From contig NC_027860.1 in the NCBI RefSeq assembly GCF_000187245.1, positions 310,001-374,000 of the forward strand: 64,000 bases of DNA, written 5' to 3'. Under the pieces are notes generated by a model, which was given only the letters and a program-made list of their open reading frames with translations, searched no databases and was not told where the DNA came from. Below, one piece after another: positions 47,394 to 57,300 of the stretch. Made by a program: the position numbers and the translations under genes. The DNA comes from Ogataea parapolymorpha DL-1 (Eukaryota; Ascomycota; Pichiomycetes; Pichiales; Pichiaceae). Each line of letters opens with the position of its first letter. Position 1 is the stretch's first letter.

Positions 47394-50300
47394 ATGGTCA
47401 AATTGAGGGAAGTCGCCGAAACGGCAACTTTTGCCTGGTCTTATGATTCAATGCCATTGATGGCCACCGGAACATTGGCAGGTGCCATGGATGATACTTT
47501 CTCTTCGGAATCTGCCTTGCAATTATGGGACGTTTTCAGCAAAGACACACCACTGGCCAAATTCTCTCTTGACAATAAGTTTACTTCGTTAGCTTGGAGC
47601 AAACCATCCGCTAAGTATGAGAAAGGGCTTCTTGCTGGTGCATTTGAGAATGGAGCTATCCAGCTTTGGAATTCCAGTTCCTTGCTTGACAATCCAGACC
47701 TTACAGCAAGCTCAGTTGCTGAATATAAGAAGCACACCGAATCTGCTTTACAGGTGAAATTCAATCCCTTGCAGGGTCACATTCTTGGTTCTTCCGGAAC
47801 TAAGGGCGAAATATTCATTTGGGATACAAACAAAGGGTCGTCGTTTTCGCCTGGACAGGCAATGTCGCCAATGGACAAAGTTTCCTCGTTCTCGTGGAAT
47901 AACAGCCAATCGCACATTTTTGCATCTGCAGGAAATACCAGCTACACATCTATTTGGGAGCTCAAAGCCAAGAGAGAAGTGCTTCAGCTTAGTTATTCGG
48001 GATCCAACTTGTCGGTGGTTGAATGGCACCCAACAGAGAGCACGAAACTTGTTACTGCCTCTGATTCCGACGGCGCTCCAGTCATCTTGACATGGGACCT
48101 AAGAAAACACACAACTCCGGAGCTGGTCTTGAAAGGACATAGAAAGGGAGTTTTATCGCTTGACTGGTGTAAACAAGATCCTAGCTTACTGCTTTCGAGT
48201 GGAAAAGACGACTCCACCATTTTGTGGAATCCTCTTACCGGCCAAAAGCTTTGCGAGTATCCATCTTTGCCCAACTGGGTTCATGAGACCAAGTTCGCTC
48301 CCAAACTTCCTGAAGTGTTTGCTAGTGCATCATTCGACAAGAAAATACTAGTGCAGTCGTTGCAAGACACTTCTCCACCAGTGTCTGCTAAAGTGAACTC
48401 TGCTAACGAGGACGACTTTTGGAATCAGCTTTCTTCTACAGACACTCAACAGCCTGTTTTTGAGGTAAAACAGGCCCCTACTTGGTTACAGAGACCAGTT
48501 TCTGCAACTTTCGGTTTTGGGGGAAAGATAGTTGTTACTATTAACGAACAGAAAGGATCATATATTAAGATTTCTGAGTTCAAAGCCAGCAAGGCTGTCG
48601 AGGAAGCTGCCAGGAAGTTGGATTCCGCGATTCAAAGTAGTAATTTCAAACAACTTTGTGAAGCAAGAGCTGAGGCCACCGAGAAATACACAGGAAGCAA
48701 CGATTGGACTGCCTTACGTGATTTAATTGACAATGGAAAGCTTTCGTTGATAAAAAAGTTGATTCCCGAAGAGAAGAATGACGAGGATAAACAAGTGGTT
48801 GACGAGACCTCTGTCGATGATGAGGATTTCTTTGCTTCGCTTGGAAAGGAAAAAGATATCGTGGCCGATTTCGTTCCAAGTGGCGAGTTCACGCTGGCTA
48901 ATGATGGATCATTCGAAAGCCAGACAGCGGAAAAACTTTTGGCAGGAAAAAATGAAGAAGCTCTTGAACAATGTATCAAGGACGATCACATATTGGAAGC
49001 CCTGGTTATTGCACTCAATGGTTCTGAAAGCATGAAGAAAAAGGTAAAGAATGCGTACTTCTCGAAGTACTCGTCCAAGTCAACATTGGCTAGAGTGCTA
49101 TACAGTGTGTCAAATGGAAACGTTGGAGACATTGTTCAAAACGCGGACATAGGTTCTTGGAAGGTGATTGCAAGTTCTGTTCTGGCCCATTCTCAAGGGA
49201 AACCAGAATTCAACGAAAATTTTGTTAAGTTGGGAGATAGACTCCTAGAGTCCAAGAGTTCAGATGCCCGAGACAATGCTATAGCTTGCTACATCGCCGG
49301 TGACGCATTAGATAAAGTTTCGGCTATTTGGGTCTCTGAGTTGGAGAATCTGGAGTCTTTCTTTTTGAAGCAGGAGGACGAGAGTAGCACACCTGCAGAT
49401 GCTCGTTTCAAAGCTTTAGAGGAAACCATTGAGAAAGTTTTGGCATACCAATCTACCAATTCTGCCACAATCGGCTCTTCGCCTGAGAGCCTACAAGGTT
49501 TGGGTCATGCATACAGAGAATATGCGGAGGCTCTTGTGAACAATGGACACTTTGATTTGGCCAACAAGATCTTGGAAAAAATACCAGACACTGTTCCTGG
49601 CATGAGGCTGGAAAAGGAGCGTATTTCGAAGTCACTCAGCAAAAAGCAGAACGCCGTCAAACCAAAGGCATATGGCGGCATTTCACAAGCATCTTCTTAT
49701 GCTGCTCCACAGGCACAAGGGTACACTCCTGTTACTCCTGCTGCCCCAGCAAATGGTACTGGTGTTAGTCCTCACTCCAAATCAAACAACCAAGCTGCCC
49801 CATTCAATCCATATAGTGCTGCCGCATCGCGTGCAGGATCGGTTGCAACCCCCGTTTCCTCTAAGGCGCCTGCTGCGGTGCCAACGGGTCTGGCAGCTAA
49901 TCCATATGCACCAAGAACAGCACTAGATTCATTAAAACTGCAGAAGTCTCCACAACCTGGACATCCATCTCTGGCATCATCTATGACTCCACCACCTCCT
50001 CCTAAGACAGCAATAAAGAAAGACGTTGGAGGCTGGAATGATTTGCCTAGTACTCTGAGCTCGCAACCACCCAAGAAGACTTCTGTTCCATCCGTTCCCT
50101 CAGCATACAATTTCCATGCCATTCAAGAACAAAACAATACACCTCCTATCTCAAGAACCCCGTCTCAACAATTTGGAGTGCCTCCTCCTCCTCGTACCCT
50201 GAGTAATACCTCGGTGTCCAAGACCACTCCACCACCTCCTGCAAACAGCGTGCATCAGCCTCCTAGATCTAATAAATACGGACCTCCGAGCTCTGTTGTC

Positions 50301-51080
50301 CAGTCACCCCAGCTTGCAGGAAAGGCCGAGCTATCCACCCCATCAAGTGGCAGAAACACTCCTTTTAACCCATACGCACCTAAAGTGAACAGCCAGTCTA
50401 TTGAGTCTGCCAAGATTCCTCAGGCTTCTCCTAAGATTTACGCAGGAGCGCCTCCAGTTGCTTCTCCTGGTGTGAGTGCAGCTATGCCACCACCCCCAAG
50501 GAACCCATATGCTCCAAAACAGGGAGATATTGCTTCTCCGGCTCCAGGAATTCCATCTGCCGCCAGCAACATAATCCCACCTCCAGTGACTAACATTATT
50601 CCTCCTGCTGCTCCCCAGACTGTGCCTTCGGCTTACAACCACGCGGAATCCGTGCCGCCACCTCCACCGTCATTCAAAGCACAAAGTCCGGCAGCATCTC
50701 CAGCACCGCCAGCGCCGCCAGCACCCAAATACCCTCCAGGTGATAGATCACATATTCCTGAGTCGGCCCAGCCTATCTACCAGGTCTTAACAAGCGAGCT
50801 GGAGAAACTGAAGACCAAAATCCCAGAGAAATTTTCCAAGCATTTGGCTGACTCCGAGAAAAGAATCAATATCTTGTTCGACCATCTGAATAATGAGGAC
50901 TTGCTGAGTGAGCAAACGATCCAGGAGCTGGTGTCACTATGTGAGGCCATGGCCAAGTCTGACTACGCGACGGCAGCAGCCTTGCAAAATCAAATAGCCC
51001 TGGAGCATGTTGGTGAGTGTGGTGACTGGATGGTCGGTGTGAGACGTCTAGTTACTATGGCTGAAGCGGTTAATCAATAA
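47394..51080 (+). CDS. SEC31: COPII outer coat protein Sec31
   Basis: Sec31 with Sec13 forms the outer cage of COPII vesicles leaving the ER and stimulates Sar1 GTP hydrolysis. The 1228-residue protein (1273 in S. cerevisiae) begins with MVKLREVAETATFAWS, has a WD40 propeller at about 1-350 (GHRKGVLSLDWCKQDPSLLLSSGKDDSTILWN), a helical ancestral coatomer element (about 370-770), a long Pro/Ala/Ser-rich segment (about 770-1110) with many PPPP clusters and NPYAP repeats that contact Sec23 and Sar1 in the family, and a C-terminal helical domain. The start follows directly after a Reb1-type promoter motif. Confidence 0.95.
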   Translation: MVKLREVAETATFAWSYDSMPLMATGTLAGAMDDTFSSESALQLWDVFSKDTPLAKFSLDNKFTSLAWSKPSAKYEKGLLAGAFENGAIQLWNSSSLLDNPDLTASSVAEYKKHTESALQVKFNPLQGHILGSSGTKGEIFIWDTNKGSSFSPGQAMSPMDKVSSFSWNNSQSHIFASAGNTSYTSIWELKAKREVLQLSYSGSNLSVVEWHPTESTKLVTASDSDGAPVILTWDLRKHTTPELVLKGHRKGVLSLDWCKQDPSLLLSSGKDDSTILWNPLTGQKLCEYPSLPNWVHETKFAPKLPEVFASASFDKKILVQSLQDTSPPVSAKVNSANEDDFWNQLSSTDTQQPVFEVKQAPTWLQRPVSATFGFGGKIVVTINEQKGSYIKISEFKASKAVEEAARKLDSAIQSSNFKQLCEARAEATEKYTGSNDWTALRDLIDNGKLSLIKKLIPEEKNDEDKQVVDETSVDDEDFFASLGKEKDIVADFVPSGEFTLANDGSFESQTAEKLLAGKNEEALEQCIKDDHILEALVIALNGSESMKKKVKNAYFSKYSSKSTLARVLYSVSNGNVGDIVQNADIGSWKVIASSVLAHSQGKPEFNENFVKLGDRLLESKSSDARDNAIACYIAGDALDKVSAIWVSELENLESFFLKQEDESSTPADARFKALEETIEKVLAYQSTNSATIGSSPESLQGLGHAYREYAEALVNNGHFDLANKILEKIPDTVPGMRLEKERISKSLSKKQNAVKPKAYGGISQASSYAAPQAQGYTPVTPAAPANGTGVSPHSKSNNQAAPFNPYSAAASRAGSVATPVSSKAPAAVPTGLAANPYAPRTALDSLKLQKSPQPGHPSLASSMTPPPPPKTAIKKDVGGWNDLPSTLSSQPPKKTSVPSVPSAYNFHAIQEQNNTPPISRTPSQQFGVPPPPRTLSNTSVSKTTPPPPANSVHQPPRSNKYGPPSSVVQSPQLAGKAELSTPSSGRNTPFNPYAPKVNSQSIESAKIPQASPKIYAGAPPVASPGVSAAMPPPPRNPYAPKQGDIASPAPGIPSAASNIIPPPVTNIIPPAAPQTVPSAYNHAESVPPPPPSFKAQSPAASPAPPAPPAPKYPPGDRSHIPESAQPIYQVLTSELEKLKTKIPEKFSKHLADSEKRINILFDHLNNEDLLSEQTIQELVSLCEAMAKSDYATAAALQNQIALEHVGECGDWMVGVRRLVTMAEAVNQ

Positions 51081-51132
51081 ATGATGTGCCGCGGCAGCGT
51101 TTGGTCGCGATTCCTCTTTTAAGGAATAGTAT

Positions 51133-51175
51133 AAAAAAAAGCGCGCCGCCCCAGCGCCGCAGAGCGTTTTTTTTT
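51133..51175. repeat. A-tract, GC-rich block, T-tract imperfect inverted repeat
   Basis: Eight A bases, then a GC-rich block (GCGCGCCGCCCCAGCGCCGC), then GCG and nine T bases. The ends can pair almost fully (A8-GCGC against GCG-T9). It lies 50 bp past the SEC31 stop and about 45 bp before the next ATG, so it may form a transcript 3'-end hairpin or a nucleosome-excluding element. A TATAAAAA element lies at its left edge. Confidence 0.45.
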
Positions 51176-51219
51176 AATATATAGTCGAACGACTGTTTTG
51201 AGTTTTTATCATTGATAAC

Positions 51220-51519
51220 ATGGAAGCAACTAAGATCCGGTATATCAAGGATAACATATACATTCCACCAGAGGAGAGTAAGGCTCCGCCTCGCATTCCA
51301 CCATCTCATCCCTCTCTTATACTAGCCGACCACGTCTCAGATCTCACCCGCAGTTCCAAGTGCGGTTGCCAGGGGAAAGTTTGTATTGCCAAGACGGCCA
51401 GCTGGATATATACACCTGAAGGCGAGATAAAGGACGTGGGAAGGACGCGCGATGTGGCTTCCACTGAGAGTACTTTGTTCAAAAACTTTATACACGATAG
51501 TAACGGTAGGCAGTTGTGA
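51220..51519 (+). CDS. Small unrecognised protein, 99 residues
   Basis: I do not recognise this protein. It is basic to neutral, without signal peptide or membrane segment, and has a proline-rich N-terminal third (YIPPEESKAPPRIPPSHP), a cysteine cluster (KCGCQGKVC) that might bind metal, and a polar C-terminus. A TATAAAAA element sits about 90 bp upstream of the ATG, and the frame fills most of the gap between SEC31 and SYG1, on the same strand as both. Codon use looks ordinary. Absence of an overlapping gene and the placed TATA box support a real gene, but a chance frame is possible. A mini-intron extension near the 3' end was considered and not found. Confidence 0.45.
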   Translation: MEATKIRYIKDNIYIPPEESKAPPRIPPSHPSLILADHVSDLTRSSKCGCQGKVCIAKTASWIYTPEGEIKDVGRTRDVASTESTLFKNFIHDSNGRQL

Positions 51520-51599
51520 TGTGATCCGTAAGAAGGTGTAGGGATGCATCTCTTTCTATTTTGATATTATTTATTGCTTATTTAATAATTAATTATTGC

Positions 51600-54350
51600 A
51601 TGAAGTTTGGGCAAGATCTTGCAGAGCATCGGGTGCCTGAGTGGCAGTCTCAGTACCTGGATTACAAGAAGGGGAAGAAGAAGCTCAAGAAGCTTAGAAA
51701 GAAGCCAAGCATATTGAAAAGTTCCTTGACTCAAGGCAAGAACAATGCACCTGAGCCCCAAGATCAGGGCACATGGGCAGGGACTCCATCCTTTGATGCC
51801 CATAAGCCTGTTTATTATAGCGCTCATCAAACTGAAGACCCAGAAATTGAGCGTTTGCAGTCTTTCAAACTGCCCTCTCCAGCTTTGCTTCCCTCAGAAC
51901 GCAGACCATCTTCTCCGGAGCCGCTTCCTCGTAAGGTCAGTGATACCACCCCGTTGTTATCCAGTGATGACCCTAAACTTAGCACAGGCAGTATAAAGGA
52001 GTCTCCAAAGCTTGCGGGGCAGATTTCGAGGCATCAATCGACGGTATCACGTTTCATTGTCAACCTCAAAAGAGCTCACTCTCTCAATACAAGTCCTGCT
52101 ACTGGTACCGAAATGGAGGGATTGGCACGATCAGCACGTGAAGATTTTATTGGGTGGGTCAATTCAGAATTTGATAAAGTGGAAAGATTCTATAGAGAAC
52201 GAGAGGATGCATGCTTGGACCGATTCCTTGTTTTGCAGGACCAGGTCGTTCAGCTCAACGAGCAAAAACAAAGGTCGTCTCGTAAACTATCCAGACTCCG
52301 TGATTTGCGTAGGAAACGCAAAGGTCCAGATAACAATGTGGTGTCCACACTGTCCTCAGCTCCCACCGAAGGCCGCCATTCGTCAGATACAAGCACGATG
52401 CACTCGGACGAGGAGTCGTCAGATGAGGAAGGTGCTATGGCTCGTGCCATAAATAGCAATTTCTGGTTTGCTGCTTACTTGACCAAACGCAAATTCAGAA
52501 TAATCAACAAATTCGATACTCCTTCCCTTCCAAAGTTCGACTGGCTCAAAGAAAATGGATCTGCTGAAAAGCAGTATTACGATGAGGACAGAGAACAGGT
52601 TCACGACAATAGACGCGATTATAGACGGCGCAAATCTGCCCAGCCTGCTATTCCATACTATTCTGCGAGAAAGACACTCAAAAAGGCTATTTATGAACTT
52701 TCCCGCTCTATGGAGCTCCTCAAATCATACAAAGTGCTGAACCGTACCGCTTTCCGGAAACTCATCAAAAAATACGACAAGGCTACAGATGATAATATCC
52801 TTCCTATATACATGCGCAAGGTGGACAGCTCTTATTTCGTCACTTCTGACCTCTTAGACAACCTGATGGCAAAGATAGAAACCATATTCACGGATGTCTT
52901 TGAGAATGGGAACCGCAAGGTCGCAGTGACGAAACTGAGATCCAGTGAGGCTGAGAAACAGTACTACATCTCCACGTTTTTGGGGTCCTTCATGCTTGGA
53001 TTCTCTATACCAGTGGTTGTCTACACTATTTATTTGGCATTGCATAAGATGAAAACAGGTGAGCTACTAGAAGGAAGGTATTTGTTGCAGATCTGGGGTG
53101 GCTTCTTTTTTTGCTGCCTGATGGGCCTGCTATTTTCCATTAATTGCTACGTTTGGAGCATATACAAAGTGAATTACAAGTTCATTTTCGAGTTCAATCC
53201 AAGAGATGCTCTGGACTACCGTCAGTTTTTTGCCATGTCGTCAGTCTTCTTCTTTCTCGGGTCCATTTTAGCCTGGTTCAGTTTTGAGAATTTCTGGAGC
53301 GATACATTTGATGGCAGGAATTGGCCATGGATCTATCTTGGGATCTGTGCACTCATTTTTGTGTGCCCATTCGATATCCTGTTTTTGAATTCTCGCACAT
53401 GGCTCCTTTCTTCGATTTTCAGGCTTATCCTTTCTGGACTCTACCCGGTGGAATTTAGAGACTTTTTTCTGGGAGACGTTTTGTGCTCCCTAACGTACTC
53501 GATTTCCAATTTGTCGATGTTTTTCTGTCTGTATGCCACTCACTGGCACGGGTGCTTGGACGGTTCAGGAACGACAAAGTGCGGGTCATCAAGATCCAGA
53601 CTACTTGGATTTCTGTCAACTTTGCCAAGCATTTGGAGGTTTTTGCAGTGTTTCAGGAGATATGCAGATACTGGCGAGTGGTTTCCACATTTGGCCAACA
53701 TGGCAAAATATACCGGCTCGATTCTCTACTACATGTCCCTGAGTCTGTATCGTATCGAGACCGTCACCAAATACAGGGCATTATTGATCACGTTCGCGAC
53801 AATTAATTCTGTGTACTCCTCCATGTGGGATATCTTTATGGACTGGTCGCTGCTACAATTTGACTCACATAATTACCTACTCAGAGATCATCTGATCTTT
53901 GAGAACAAATGGTATTACTATACGGCCATGGTGACGGATGTTATTCTGCGGTTTCAGTGGATCTTCTATGCTTTCTTCAAAACACAGATCCAACAATCAG
54001 CAGTGACTAGTTTTTTCATTGCGCTTGCAGAGATCATTAGACGGTTTATCTGGATATTCTTCAGAATGGAGAATGAGCATGCGACAAACGTTCATCTTGC
54101 CAGAGCATCGAGGGAATTGCCGTTGCCGTATCCTATAATTATTAGAAAAACCACAGCTCCTAGCGAGCCAACAGCAGCAGAAGCAGAACGCGAAGATGAA
54201 GCTGCCGCTGAGTCTCTTCGCAGAAACACTGTTATCGGCCAAATCTCCAAAATGCTCAATAGCGCACACATCAAAGACTTCCAGAGAAGAAAGACGTCTA
54301 AGCAATGGAAAGAGGAGGACGAAAGTGACGATGATGATGATGCACAGTAA
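51600..54350 (+). CDS. SYG1: SPX-EXS membrane protein Syg1 (XPR1 family)
   Basis: A 916-residue plasma or Golgi membrane protein of the XPR1/PHO1 family, likely a phosphate exporter regulated by inositol pyrophosphates. The SPX domain begins MKFGQDLAEHRVPEWQSQYLDYKKGKKKLKK, is split by a Ser-rich insert (about 60-170), and ends near residue 400 with LIKKYDKATD (the Lys-rich pyrophosphate-binding surface). The membrane part has at least six hydrophobic segments (about 460-700) and the EXS domain includes RRYADTGEWFPHLANMAKY and LRFQWIFYAFF. The frame extends upstream only to a TTG, so the ATG at 51600 is used. Length compares with 902 in S. cerevisiae. The stop is 5 bp from the convergent NEO1 stop. 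Confidence 0.92.
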   Translation: MKFGQDLAEHRVPEWQSQYLDYKKGKKKLKKLRKKPSILKSSLTQGKNNAPEPQDQGTWAGTPSFDAHKPVYYSAHQTEDPEIERLQSFKLPSPALLPSERRPSSPEPLPRKVSDTTPLLSSDDPKLSTGSIKESPKLAGQISRHQSTVSRFIVNLKRAHSLNTSPATGTEMEGLARSAREDFIGWVNSEFDKVERFYREREDACLDRFLVLQDQVVQLNEQKQRSSRKLSRLRDLRRKRKGPDNNVVSTLSSAPTEGRHSSDTSTMHSDEESSDEEGAMARAINSNFWFAAYLTKRKFRIINKFDTPSLPKFDWLKENGSAEKQYYDEDREQVHDNRRDYRRRKSAQPAIPYYSARKTLKKAIYELSRSMELLKSYKVLNRTAFRKLIKKYDKATDDNILPIYMRKVDSSYFVTSDLLDNLMAKIETIFTDVFENGNRKVAVTKLRSSEAEKQYYISTFLGSFMLGFSIPVVVYTIYLALHKMKTGELLEGRYLLQIWGGFFFCCLMGLLFSINCYVWSIYKVNYKFIFEFNPRDALDYRQFFAMSSVFFFLGSILAWFSFENFWSDTFDGRNWPWIYLGICALIFVCPFDILFLNSRTWLLSSIFRLILSGLYPVEFRDFFLGDVLCSLTYSISNLSMFFCLYATHWHGCLDGSGTTKCGSSRSRLLGFLSTLPSIWRFLQCFRRYADTGEWFPHLANMAKYTGSILYYMSLSLYRIETVTKYRALLITFATINSVYSSMWDIFMDWSLLQFDSHNYLLRDHLIFENKWYYYTAMVTDVILRFQWIFYAFFKTQIQQSAVTSFFIALAEIIRRFIWIFFRMENEHATNVHLARASRELPLPYPIIIRKTTAPSEPTAAEAEREDEAAAESLRRNTVIGQISKMLNSAHIKDFQRRKTSKQWKEEDESDDDDDAQ

Positions 54351-54355
54351 AACAT

Positions 54356-57300
54356 CTATGCTTGCTGCACTTTGGCATAATTTGGCGGTCTCAGTTTCCT
54401 ATTGATGGCCTTTGCTGCCCAAATAGGAAGCAATGATATTGCCAAAATAGAGGACGTTTGCCAAAGGAACGAGACGCTCTTCACATAATTCATATCGTAG
54501 TAATCAGACAAGAAAGGAATAGACCCGATGTAGATCGCCAGAGTAATAATCTCGCTGAACATCATCACTTTATTCCATTTATTGATCTCAATTGCAACCA
54601 TGGCCAGCTCATTCAACACCAATGCAGTAAAACTAATAGCCACCATTTTGGTGAACACATCTGTGCTCAGTCCAACATATGTTTGAGAGGACCCCTGGAT
54701 AACTATTCCCTGGTATAGGGACACAAACACCCAAACGAAAAATGTGCGGTATGACAGCGAGCGTCCAGCAGTCAGCTCTTTGTACAGCTCTGGGTACAAC
54801 GACACTAAGTTCTCACTCACGTCAGAGTCTAAAACCAGAGAAAAGACGGGAGCCATGGTGTAACAGGTCGCATAACCAACCATGAGAAATCCTTGGTAAA
54901 GTGCAAGAGGTTCGAACGAGGAGCTGATAGAGTAAACTGCCTGACACACCGAAATGATGAGTCCTCTGTGGATCACAAATTGTGCCAATTTCGCACTGCG
55001 CTTGTACGAATTTCTGCCATGCCAAAGAAGTAGCTTTGTCAGGTGACAGAATTGTGTAACTGAGAAATCAGCAGCCAGCGACGCCTGTTTGCCCTCCTTT
55101 CCAACAATTCCGACACCCACGTCGGCACACTGGATCATACTGACATCGTTTCCTCCATCACCAATACAGCAAACTCTTTTCTTGGTGGCATCGCGAATCA
55201 ACAAAGCCACATCAGCCTTTTGCTGGGGCGAACAACGACAGGCTACCACAGCCGGTAAATGAACAACGATGTCGAAAAATTCCTGCTTGAAATATGTCAG
55301 ATACACGCCCAGTGATTCTCCGTCAATCAATAAGCATGCATCTTTGTTTGTGCGAAGATATTCAATTTGTTGTAAAGCGTATTCAGGGCGGCTGAGCTTA
55401 GTAATGGTATGGATGTATTGGCCTCTTGAAATCAGCTTTGCGCTCACAGCAACACAACGAGCAGTCTCGACCTTGTCACCTGTGAGCATCCAGATCTTGA
55501 CACCAGCATTTCTCAAAAGCTCAATCGATGCCTTGACATCCTTCTGCAACTTATCTTCCACGCCTGTGAGTCCAAGCAATTCCAGGTCACGTTCCAGATA
55601 CTGTGCAAGAACTTTAGACATAGCCTGGTCTCTATTCAGCATGGACAAGCTTGCGTCTTGGTATTTGGCCTTGAATTCCTCGTAGACATTGGTAGTGAGT
55701 CTTTTGCGGGCGATGACTAAAGTGCGCAAGCCTTCCCGTGCCATGTTTCCCGTTTCTTCTTCCAGCCAATCATTTTGTTGCACAATCTTGGTCATCACGG
55801 TGTCTGCGCCTTTTTCCAAAAACCATAGCTCCTCCCGGTTTTTGTCATGCACAATAATTCCCATTCGCTTAGTCTCTGAACTGAATGGAAAAACTTGAAG
55901 AATATCGTATTCGTAGGTCTTGTTGGTGGCTTCGTGCAAAATGGAGAGGCTAGTGCGATCACGTTTGACCAGAGATAGTCCAACGCTTTTTGTGTACTTA
56001 ACAATGGCAATCTCGTCAGGAGAAGCAGCCTGATAGTCAAGCTCTCCATCTTCATATGTAGGAGTCACATTATGACAGATCGCTAGGGTGGTGATCAAGT
56101 CTCTGATTCTTGAGCCAAGATCCCGTCTTGATGTTTTGGCGTGCTCATTTGCGTTGCGTACGTAATCTGCAACCAGATCCATACTGTCTCCCGCGTAAGA
56201 GACTGTTCCCAAGTGAAGCTTTTTCAGCTCCATATCGTTTTGGGTCAAAGTGCCTGTCTTATCGCTCAACAGGTATTCAATGCGTCCGAGGTCCTCGGGA
56301 ATAGTGCTGGTGCGGACCACAGTTTCCGGGATTGATTTGTCGTGCTCGATTTGGTAGGCATAAACAGATTTTCCTAAGTCAAGGTTCACTCTTAGCGAAA
56401 CCGGAATGATTGTGGAAAACAAGATCAAGAAGCGCATCACATCCACATACCAATCGCTTGCAAAACCTTGACATGCAACCAGTACAAACGACAATATGAA
56501 AACACACGCACACAGGATTTTGGATAGATTGTTGATCTCCAGTTCCAGCAAGCCGGTTTTGACACCTGCAACTGAGGTATTCATTGATTGACGTGTATCT
56601 TTGCCGGTGTAAACAACAAAACCTATTGCAGTTCCGGACGCAAGAACGGTGTTTGCCCACATAGTATTATCAATGTTCAATGCCGAGGTGTGATCGCCGA
56701 ACGTGAGCTTGCCCAAAAACGAGTGGATGTGTTTTGATGGTGGGGATACAGTAACCTTGATTAGTTCTAGATCATCTTCAGAAAGGGATTGAGTTAAGGG
56801 ACATGCAATTCTCAGCTTCCAGTCGGTTTCACCGTCAAGTTGGTCTGTTTTAATGAAGGACTCCCCGTTGGATTCAGATGACTGGAGAAGTATCATATCT
56901 GCGGGCACTCTTCTGTCTTTGTACAGCTTGACCAGGTCTCCGCATTTGAGGTTTTTTGCCGGCACCTTCTTCATGGATCCGAGAACCTCATAAAGCTCAT
57001 TATTTTGCTCCATGTCTCTGCGACGTCTCTGTATGTCGTCAATGGCTTCTTTCAACATCGTCACCGTCAACACAAATGCTAGCGGAACAATATAAGAAGA
57101 TAAATAGCCGATCCGAAGAGCAGGAATGGCCTGCGAGAGCGCAACGAGCAGGAAATACAGGTTGAAAAAGAATTTGAATTGCTCATAAAGGATCATCGGG
57201 AAGAACGAAAGCGCATTGTATTTAGCATTCGAAACCGCGTTGGACGAGTATCCGCCATCCATGTGCGGTATGATAGTGCGCTCATCGCCGACATCGATGT

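Noticed and set aside
51480..51540. Possible mini-intron near the 3' end of the 99-residue orphan gene (GTAGGC to GTGTAG)
   Set aside because: No CTAAC-like branch point and no gain in recognisable protein.
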